NCBI GenBank assembly: GCA_003550325.1
Contig: QKWP01000688.1
Location: 151,537 to 215,536, forward strand
DNA: 64,000 nucleotides
Reading direction: 5' to 3'
From: Gigaspora rosea
Lineage: Eukaryota > Glomeromycota > Glomeromycetes > Diversisporales > Gigasporaceae
Positions 56,506 to 64,000 of the stretch are shown piece by piece. Numbering within the stretch: position 1 is the first letter of the stretch; every line of letters begins with the position of its first letter. The translations under genes were made by a program, and so were the position numbers. The notes below the pieces were generated by a model. That model was not told the origin of the DNA. It was given only the letters and a program-made list of their open reading frames with translations, and ran no database searches.

Positions 56506-57010
56506 CACTGGTCCATTTTTGATAATTTAACTACCAAAATGTTCATCTCAGTGAGACGATTCTAAAAAGCCCAAAATCATTAAATTCTAATTACAGGATT
56601 TTAAGATTGACAAAGATTTGTATTCTATAAACAATTAATAATTAGATATACCTAATTTGGCGCACCTAAGTTCTATGATGAATACCATGTGCCATATCAA
56701 TCAAAATCAAATGATTTTGGTACCATTCGATTCGCCTTATTAAGACGAATTGAATGTCACCAAAATCACCCAAATCTGATCACTCAATCATAAGATATCA
56801 CATTTTATGATTATTTTAAAACAAAGTCCAATTTTGGTGCAGTGCCTAATTCGGCGCACTAAAGATCTCTAATGATATCTTGTAAACTATTGATCCAAAT
56901 TATACAATTTTGGTACTATTCAATTCATCATGATGAGACGAGTCAGATAGTACTAAAATTATGCGATTATGTTCGATATTTTACAAGATATCATCATTTA
57001 ATCAAAATAA
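56506..57010. repeat. Family D arm plus two palindromic modules
   Basis: CACTGGTCCATTTTTGATAA with CATCTCAGTGAGACGATTCT (56506-56610), then two roughly 120-bp imperfect palindromes centred near 56737 and 56932, each with a core TACCATTCGATTC..GAATCGAATGGTA (decayed) and outer arms CAGATTATGATT/ AATC..CTGATCA and AAGATATCA. Same modules as at 12.3, 58.3, 61.1 and 61.3 kb. Confidence 0.6.
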
Positions 57011-57202
57011 TCTGTGTAAAGCAAAATTTAAATTTAATATAAAATTGTTGATAATCTTTGACAGACTGGTCAGTTTGATGATTTTACCACCAAAATGACC
57101 ATCTTGAAGAGATGATTCCAAAAGCCTAAAATCGTTAAAATCTAATCATAGGATCACAAGATCATTAAAGATTTTCTTATTATTTTGATGAAAATTGGAA
57201 AA

Positions 57203-57984
57203 ATAGGCAAAATGTGGCGTTTTCCATTTAAAAGTTTTTTCTTACTAAGTTAATGATATATGTCCACTAATTAAAAGTTGTAGATCTATCAAGACATATC
57301 TAATGGTGGTTAGATCATCCAAATCAGCCCAGTGGAAGGCAAAATATTGTTGAAAAACGATTGGCTGACTATATAAAAATCCGTGATAGAAATCTCATAT
57401 AAAAAATACTATAGGCGAAATGTGGTGTGCTTCCATCTAAAACTTTTTTCTTACTAAGTTAACGAAATATACCGACTAATTAAAAGTTGTAGAGCTCATC
57501 GAGTCATATCTAACAGTGGTTAAATCATCTAAATTGGCCTAGTGGATAGTGAGATATCATCGAAAAACAATTGCTGACTATATAAAATCTCTATGTTGTT
57601 TATATAGGATATTATATAGTCAGCCAATCATTTTTCAATGACATTTCACCATCCACTGGGCTGATTTGGATAATCTAACTACTATTAGATGCGTCTCAAC
57701 AAGCTCTACAACTTTGAATTAGTGGGCATGTATCGTTAACTTAGTAAGAAAAAAGTTTTAGACCACATTTCGCCTATAATATTTTTTATGAGATTTCTGA
57801 CACGGATTTTTATATAGTCGGCCAATCATTTTTTGACTATATCACACCTTTCATTGGGCTGATTTGGATGATCTAACCACCATTAGATGTATCTTGACAA
57901 GCTCTACAACTTTCAATTAGTGAACAAGTATTATTAACTTAGTAAGAAAAATTTTTTAGATAGAAGATGCCACATTTCACCTAT
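57203..57984. mobile_element. MITE family A, copy 3 (outer), split by copy 4
   Basis: Ends ATAGGCAAAATGTGG (57203) and, in reverse complement, ATAGGTGAAATGTGG (57984). The central sequence CTCATATAAAAAATACT / ATATTTTTTATGAG is cut by copy 4. Confidence 0.72.
57413..57777. mobile_element. MITE family A, copy 4 (inner)
   Basis: 365 bp with ends ATAGGCGAAATGTGGTGTG and ATAGGCGAAATGTGGTC (reverse complement). Internal TTGTAGAGCTCATCGAG and CAACAAGCTCTACAAC as in the other copies. Confidence 0.75.
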
Positions 57985-58467
57985 TCTCTACAGATTGTCA
58001 ATTAAACTAATTAATTGTTATTTAAATTAATGCAAAAATCTTAATGACCTTGTGATCCCGTGATTGAATTTTAACAATTTTGGGCTTGTTAGATCGTCTC
58101 TTCAAGGCGATTATTTTGGTGGTAAAATAGTCAAAAACGGACAAGTCTATCAAAAAATTTATCTACGATTTTATGCAAATTTTCAAAGATTATATATATA
58201 TAGGTTATTTTGGTTGAATGATAATATCTTGTGAACTATCAGTCAGAATTATATGATTTTGGTACTATACGATTCGCTTGATGAGACAAATCGAATAGTA
58301 CCAAAATCACATGATTCTGATCAACAGTTCGTAAGATATCATTAATGCATCAAATTAGATACTGCATCAAATTAGATATAAGGTAAAAAGGAGTAATTTG
58401 ATGAACTTAAAATAACTAATGTAAAACTTATTTATTTTAATATTAATAAATGGTTTATTTTTTGTAT

Positions 58468-58481
58468 TAAACTTTATACAT
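58468..58481. repeat. 14-bp LINE target-site duplication, left copy
   Basis: TAAACTTTATACAT, identical to 60913-60926. Confidence 0.85.
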
Positions 58482-58483
58482 AG

Positions 58484-60064
58484 CTCAATGCTAACTATAT
58501 CGATCTTCTCTATTCTACCGCAATCAAACATCCAACTATTATTCCCCCACCCCCTACAATATACATTAATAATTCTCTAACTTCAGTTCTTTTTCATGAT
58601 AACGAAGCCTCTCAGGACCTGGCCCGGGTAGCACTTGCCAATACTAACCAGCGACACTTTACATTCTACACAGACGGCTCAGTAATCGATATCGGAACCA
58701 ACCAATGCTCCATAGGCATTGGCTGGGTACAAATTCATAACAACCAGATTATCCACAAGTTTGCAGCCCAATTGCACAACTGGCCATCATCCTACAAAGC
58801 GGAACTTTCAGCTATTCTAGTAGCAATATCTACAGTACCACGTGACTCCACAATAAACATCTTCACAGACTCCCAGTCAGTCATATCCAAGTACAACAAG
58901 CTTTGTAGTATTTCTAAACAATCAACTAAATACTACAAATTCAACTCCTGGCCAATCTGGCACACTCTTCTTGATGCTACCCAAGCATTTAACATTACAA
59001 TCAACCTACACAAAGTCCAAGCACATGCAGACAATAGCTTTAACAACTATGCAGACTCTCTGGCCAGAAACCACTCATCTCTCTACAAATTACTCTTTAA
59101 TCACACTAACATCTACAACCCTTCCTTCTTTCTTCAATGGGAAAACTGCCCGGTAGAGAACTCTACTAGGCGTTTTATCAAAAATATTTGCAAAGCACAC
59201 GTCATTGCAATGTGGTCATCACAAAAACGCAGCTCAGAATGGTCCCACTTCTCACACTTCATAGACTGGAATGCCACTTGGCTCTTCTTTAACAATAACC
59301 AAAAAAGCTCCAGCAACTTCACAAACCCCAGACTTAACCACCTCAAATCATTCAAAATTAAAAACCTACTCAATAATCTGCCAACCTATTCATACCTACA
59401 CACTATGTTCCCCAAAATACTACCATCTCCCAATTGCTTCCATTGCAACCTTCCTGCGACTTCTTCACACTGGCTAACCTGTCAAAGCAGTACACATTTA
59501 AAGCAGATTATCCAAGCTGCCACATCAGAGATTATTAACAATGCTGACACCGATCTGTCTTCAGCCCAACGTAGCAACCTCATACAATCAATCTACACAC
59601 ATCCATCTTTCGATCCTGTACCAACTTTCCTAAACCCCTACTCCCTAAATACCACTATTAAAGGCTTAATCCCAACTCCACTAATTCAGTCATTGCAATC
59701 CGCCAATATACCATACAAGCAGGCCTCTCAACTAGTCATCAAGATCCTTATTAAAACATCTGAGGAGATATACGAGCAAATATGGAAGCCATACTGCTCT
59801 GTTTTTGCCAATTGGAAAAAAACTAATAATATCACACTCAGACATAACCTTACAATGCCACAGCACCACCTGACCAAAAATACGAAGCCACACCGACGCA
59901 AAGTACTTACCTACAGCTGCACCTGCGGTCTTCCTGACCAGCTACACTCTAGCCCTGATGTATGCCCACCAATGGGGCAGGCTCTTCGCAAAATCAGCAT
60001 TTGGTCTACTATGTGGATCAAATACAGTATTTCTACAAACTATATTCTAACTATACAAATCTAG
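58484..60064 (+). CDS. LINE ORF2 C-terminal half: RNase H, zinc knuckle, C-terminal domain
   Basis: Open for 526 codons from the truncation point to TAG at 60062-60064; no native start codon remains (the first internal Met is at 58772). RNase H type I with all four acidic residues: FYTDGSV (58660), KAELSAI, NIFTDSQS and NNYADSLAR, plus the His in VQAHAD. This is followed by a C-x2-C-x7-H-x3-C knuckle (CFHCNLPATSSHWLTC, about 59437) and a C-terminal block (EQIWKPYC, CTCGLPDQ, CPPMG) shared with the copy at 1-461. RT and endonuclease are lost by truncation, so it cannot retrotranspose itself. The intact frame suggests a fairly recent insertion. Confidence 0.88.
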   Translation, partial: LNANYIDLLYSTAIKHPTIIPPPPTIYINNSLTSVLFHDNEASQDLARVALANTNQRHFTFYTDGSVIDIGTNQCSIGIGWVQIHNNQIIHKFAAQLHNWPSSYKAELSAILVAISTVPRDSTINIFTDSQSVISKYNKLCSISKQSTKYYKFNSWPIWHTLLDATQAFNITINLHKVQAHADNSFNNYADSLARNHSSLYKLLFNHTNIYNPSFFLQWENCPVENSTRRFIKNICKAHVIAMWSSQKRSSEWSHFSHFIDWNATWLFFNNNQKSSSNFTNPRLNHLKSFKIKNLLNNLPTYSYLHTMFPKILPSPNCFHCNLPATSSHWLTCQSSTHLKQIIQAATSEIINNADTDLSSAQRSNLIQSIYTHPSFDPVPTFLNPYSLNTTIKGLIPTPLIQSLQSANIPYKQASQLVIKILIKTSEEIYEQIWKPYCSVFANWKKTNNITLRHNLTMPQHHLTKNTKPHRRKVLTYSCTCGLPDQLHSSPDVCPPMGQALRKISIWSTMWIKYSISTNYILTIQI

Positions 60065-60250
60065 GTGAGTCTTGACCACTCTAGTAGGTTTAGGTCGCAG
60101 ATAAAGTAGTCTGAGCTCTTATTCTTGAATGTGATTTATATGTATTTGTCACTGTACAATTTGAGTTGTTCAATATGTAACTGCTTATATAAATTACCCA
60201 ATAAAGACATGAGCAAGGCCTCACCTAAAAAAAAAAAAAAAAAAAAAAAA
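60065..60250 (+). other. LINE 3' UTR and poly(A)
   Basis: CTAGGTGAGT, TAGGTTTAGGTCGCAGATAA, AATAAAGACATGAGC (contains AATAAA) and CCTCACCT plus A-run; conserved with 461-652 and 19130-19250. Confidence 0.75.
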
Positions 60251-60888
60251 NNNNNNNNNNNNNNNNNNNNNNNNNNNNNNNNNNNNNNNNNNNNNNNNNN
60301 NNNNNNNNNNNNNNNNNNNNNNNNNNNNNNNNNNNNNNNNNNNNNNNNNNNNNNNNNNNNNNNNNNNNNNNNNNNNNNNNNNNNNNNNNNNNNNNNNNNN
60401 NNNNNNNNNNNNNNNNNNNNNNNNNNNNNNNNNNNNNNNNNNNNNNNNNNNNNNNNNNNNNNNNNNNNNNNNNNNNNNNNNNNNNNNNNNNNNNNNNNNN
60501 NNNNNNNNNNNNNNNNNNNNNNNNNNNNNNNNNNNNNNNNNNNNNNNNNNNNNNNNNNNNNNNNNNNNNNNNNNNNNNNNNNNNNNNNNNNNNNNNNNNN
60601 NNNNNNNNNNNNNNNNNNNNNNNNNNNNNNNNNNNNNNNNNNNNNNNNNNNNNNNNNNNNNNNNNNNNNNNNNNNNNNNNNNNNNNNNNNNNNNNNNNNN
60701 NNNNNNNNNNNNNNNNNNNNNNNNNNNNNNNNNNNNNNNNNNNNNNNNNNNNNNNNNNNNNNNNNNNNNNNNNNNNNNNNNNNNNNNNNNNNNNNNNNNN
60801 NNNNNNNNNNNNNNNNNNNNNNNNNNNNNNNNNNNNNNNNNNNNNNNNNNNNNNNNNNNNNNNNNNNNNNNNNNNNNNNNNNNNNNNN
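60251..60888. other. Assembly gap (638 N) inside the LINE poly(A)
   Basis: A-runs lie on both sides of the N run and the TSD follows, so the missing bases are probably poly(A) or poly(A)-adjacent sequence. Confidence 0.97.
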
Positions 60889-60912
60889 AAAAAAAAAAAA
60901 AAAAAAAAAAAA

Positions 60913-60926
60913 TAAACTTTATACAT
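60913..60926. repeat. 14-bp LINE target-site duplication, right copy
   Basis: TAAACTTTATACAT directly after the poly(A). Confidence 0.85.
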
Positions 60927-61029
60927 GATTTAGAATTATTTTATATAAAACTAGTAATATATCATCTTTTTTTAAAGTGACATTAAATGAAATTATACAT
61001 CATACCAAAAAGTTTAAATTTAGAGAGGT

Positions 61030-61745
61030 ATAGGTAATTTGACGAATTGATATTATCTCATGTGATCCAGTGATCAGAATCAGATAATTTTTATACCATT
61101 CAATTCATCTTAATGATACAAATTGAACAGTATAAAAATTACCCAATTCTGATCACTGAGTCATGATATATCATCGATTATATGCTACACAAAAAGTTCC
61201 TTGTTGGGGATTTTAACAAAATGTAAACCTGGCAAATAATCGATAATATCTTGTGATCCAGTGATCAGAATTGAGTGATTCTTGTACCATTCGATTCATC
61301 TCATTGAAACAAATCGAATGGCATAAAAATTATTCAATTCCAAGCATTAGATTACGCAATGTCAAAATTCGTCAAATTACATCTATTCGTCAAATTACCT
61401 TCTTTTACCTTATCTACTTTATGATACAAATCTTTGTCGACCTTGGGATTCTGTTATTAGAATTTAATAATTTTAGGCTCATTAGAATCGTCTCACTGAG
61501 ACGAACATTTTGTTAGTTAAATCATCAAAATGGACTAGTAGATCAAAAGTTATTCAATATTAAAAAAAATTATTTAGTAATTTTAAAAATTATTATTAAA
61601 ATTACACAAAAGTTGAATGATCTTGGGATCCTGTAATTGGATTTTGACGATTTTAGACTTGTTAGAATCATCTCACTGAGATGAACATTTTGGTAGTTGA
61701 TTTATCCAAAACAGACTAGTAGATCAAAAGTTATCTAATTTTTAA
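61030..61745. repeat. Two palindromic modules and two inverted family D arms
   Basis: Modules at about 61040-61180 and 61245-61365 (GTACCATTCGATTCATCTCA and its mirror GAAACAAATCGAATGGCA). Arms at 61430-61555 and 61610-61735 end GGACTAGTAGATCAAAAGTT in the orientation opposite to the copy at 56.5 kb. Short open frame 61271-61516 is not a gene. Confidence 0.6.
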
Positions 61746-62218
61746 TATGTATATATATAATTAAATTTTAACCAATCAAATGCTTATGGTAGAAAAATTA
61801 TCAGGTGGGGGTGGGGGTCAGCTACTTAGTGAAACCCTAATCAGGTAATTTCTGGCACTCCCCTTACTATTATTAGATGGCAGTTAACCATACACTCATT
61901 ATTATACAAGCATACTACATTAATGGTATAGGAGTATATAGTAGCAAAGCTACAAACTATAAGCTGGTTATTATTGTGATATATTAATATCATATGATAT
62001 TATTACGACCTAATTCATTTAGAGTAGATCACCAAATTTTTTTGCTTTTGCCTTTGATAATTAGCGATTATCATTTCATCAGGCTGGCAAAAAACAACGA
62101 AAAAAATAAATAATAAATATAGCAAATAGAGATATAAAGTCCTATTGAGCTATAAATTTTGTGTCTAAAAATCTTATTTTTATTACATCTATTATTGTGT
62201 TTGTGATAATGTCTATAT
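61746..62218. other. Intergenic, G-rich GGTGGGGGTGGGGGTC near 61805
   Basis: No gene seen. Confidence 0.4.
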
Positions 62219-62422
62219 ATAGTCACTTTCTCTAATCTGAACCTCTATAAACTGAACACTATTAAACTTTTTCTAAACTGAACAATCTCTTCTAGAACTT
62301 TGTAAATTTTATTATAAAGTTCAGATAAGCTATATATAACTTTTTGAAAACTGAACTTTACCAATTTTTATATATAAAAAAAAGCAGTCCTAGCAGTTCA
62401 GATTAGAGAGAGTTAACTGTAT
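62219..62422. mobile_element. Small MITE with CTCTAATCTGAAC ends
   Basis: Left AGTCACTTTCTCTAATCTGA and right (reverse complement) CAGTTAACTCTCTCTAATCT. Internal CTGAAC words recur in both orientations. CAGT next to TA on the right suggests Tc1/mariner ancestry. Confidence 0.6.
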
Positions 62423-63452
62423 GTACTGTACATACGCATGTGCTTTGTTTTTTAATTAAGCATATTTGATCTAATGCATGACAAAATAATATGTAAAAAA
62501 TAGACAATCTGTAATGAATAAATCATACAGACCAATTGGATTCAAGGTTCTACAGACCAATATCGCTTAACTCATTGTATTCGTTTCTGGTATACCAAAT
62601 CCAGTATGCTCATACAGGAACAGTTGAAGTATTTTACATTAGCACAGCATATTAACATATGAAATTATAGGTTTTAATGCCCAATCAAATGCAAAATTTT
62701 GTGAACTCATTGGCAGAAAGCTATATACTTTTTGTCATACATGTTCATACTTTGTACTACATTCTTGGTAAATCTGGATATAATTTGGTTATTATCTGAA
62801 TTAAAAAATTTTCAATTGGATAGATATAAAAAATATCTATCCAGATATTATCCGATATCCATTTAAGTATAAACTTATAGATATTGGATATACAATTAAA
62901 TTTTATAAGTAATCAGTAATTTTCCTCAATTGTTATTTGTATCCATCTATGAACTCAGTATAATGCTCCTTTTTTGACACATAATGTGTTATTATATTTA
63001 GTTAGTAAAATAATAAAAAAAGCTATTTTTTTATAGTAATCACTACTTAATTAAAACAAAAAACTGTTAAAGTGATATTTGGTTAAACAATTTTCATTTA
63101 ATACAATAAATAAATATTACTATGTGATGCATATCGTGGTGTTTAAGTAAAAAAATTCATGTTTTACTGCATTTAGCATATTGTCAAATATAAATAAGAT
63201 TTTGCAGACACACATTACTTAACTTGCTATAGTAGCTAGCTGTACACTCCCCTGACATTGATTACCAGATTTTTGATAATCACGTTACCTACTAACGATC
63301 GTAGCCATATATACAACTTTTTTTTAATAAGAAAATTAAACATGGCGTAGTAAATAAAGTTGTACAGAATAATGATTTGCATGTACTCTAAAATTTTTAG
63401 GAATTTTAGATAAAATTTTATTAAGCTGTATTTAGCATTTTTGATCAAAAAA
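62423..63452. other. AT-rich intergenic DNA
   Basis: No gene supported. GTATGCTCATACAGGAACA near 62606 echoes a word at 7718 (GTTCATACAGGAACG). Confidence 0.4.
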
Positions 63453-64000
63453 ACGAAAATTAAAAAATTTTATATTAGGTCGACCTATTTTAAAACCCTA
63501 TTATAAATAATAGTTGGTTTTAAAATATGTCATAATCCATACCTAACGGCATATAGGATTAAATTTTCATAGAGCAATTCAAAAAATTTCTCATAAAATT
63601 TTTGAGTTTAATTAAAATTTTTGAAAAATAAAAAGTTGCAATTTTCGTACCTTAAAATTCGATATAGTAGAACATTATAAAATTTTTATTAAAAATCTCC
63701 CAAAATAAAGTATTTAAGTATTTATTATTTAATACATATATGATTATTTTTTTAAGCTATTCTAATACAAATTTTATAATGTTCTACTATATCAAATTTT
63801 AAGGTACGAAAATTGCAACTTTTTATTTGTCAAAAATTTTAATTAAACTCAAAAATTTTATGAGAAATTTTTTGAATTGCTCTATGAAAATTTAATCCTA
63901 TATGCCATTAGGTATGGAGAATGATATATTTTAAAACCAACTATTATTTATAATAGGGTTTTAAAATGCATTGATCTAATATAAATTTTTTAATTTTCGT
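63453..64000. mobile_element. Long foldback element at the right edge
   Basis: Arms of about 230-240 bp (63453-63695 and 63760-64000), nearly identical in reverse complement: GCATATAGGATTAAATTTTC, GAGCAATTCAAAAAATTTCT and GTTGCAATTTTCGTACCTTA are shared. Loop about 65 bp. The left start ACGAAAATTAAAAAATTT pairs with the last bases of the window, so the right end is at or just beyond 64000. Confidence 0.8.

Larger units (their letters stand above)
57057..58345. mobile_element. Composite of family D arms, nested family A MITEs and a palindromic module
   Basis: Family D arms face each other at 57057-57175 and 58035-58155 and enclose the nested family A elements. A palindromic module follows at 58215-58345 (GGTACTATACGATTCGCTTG and its mirror). 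Confidence 0.6.
58482..60912 (+). mobile_element. 5'-truncated LINE (Tad/I-like, RNase H-bearing)
   Basis: Flanked by the perfect 14-bp duplication TAAACTTTATACAT. It begins inside the coding sequence and ends in a poly(A) interrupted by an assembly gap. Truncated start, poly(A) and variable-length TSD are the signature of target-primed reverse transcription. Confidence 0.88.

Noticed and set aside
60125-60928. Open frames on both strands through the poly(A) and N gap
   Set aside because: Made of A-runs and N; no real coding.

Overview
The window looks like accessory, repeat-dominated DNA of a fungus with a very AT-rich genome, most likely an arbuscular mycorrhizal fungus of the Rhizophagus type. 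That is an inference from four things: the strong A+T bias, a Sel1-repeat protein with near-identical 36-residue repeats, short introns ending in T-runs plus AG, and the mix of Ty3/gypsy, Tad/I-like LINE, tyrosine-recombinase retrotransposons and many MITE/foldback elements. Only one gene, the Sel1-repeat protein at 8.07-9.20 kb, looks intact. Nearly everything else that codes belongs to, or sits inside, a mobile element and is decayed.

Layout. 0-0.65 kb: 3' end of a LINE. 0.65-8 kb: AT-rich DNA with MITEs and dispersed repeats. 8.07-9.2 kb: Sel1-repeat gene. 9.2-19.8 kb: MITEs nested in MITEs, including a hAT-like element with an 8-bp target duplication that holds other insertions, a minus-strand remnant of the 46-kb retrotransposon family, and a LINE tail. 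19.8-20.9 kb: a foldback element with arrays of short repeats as arms, carrying a decayed DNA-methyltransferase-like gene. 21.36-24.97 kb: a fully bounded DNA transposon (inverted ends, perfect 9-bp target duplication) carrying a degenerate multi-exon zinc-finger protein gene, inserted at the last codons of another degenerate gene. 27.3-44.0 kb: a minus-strand Ty3/gypsy element split by a plus-strand gypsy element (30.4-39.5 kb) whose 3' LTR contains an assembly gap and a GC-richer foreign-looking block. 46.46-52.48 kb: a Ngaro/PAT-like (DIRS order) element with complete split direct repeats A1-B1-A2-B2 and gag, RT-RNase H and tyrosine recombinase, inserted in a MITE. 53-64 kb: tandem repeats, palindromic MITE modules, a 5'-truncated LINE with a 14-bp target duplication and an assembly gap in its poly(A), and a long foldback at the right edge.

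A common theme is decay by transitions. Many premature stops in the three larger retrotransposons read as CAG to TAG, CGA to TGA or TGG to TAG/TGA, and three catalytic Asp are Asn or are otherwise changed by a single transition. The most interesting objects are the bounded 3.6-kb DNA transposon with an uncharacterised zinc-finger protein, the Ngaro/PAT-like element with its full terminal architecture, and the methyltransferase-bearing foldback.
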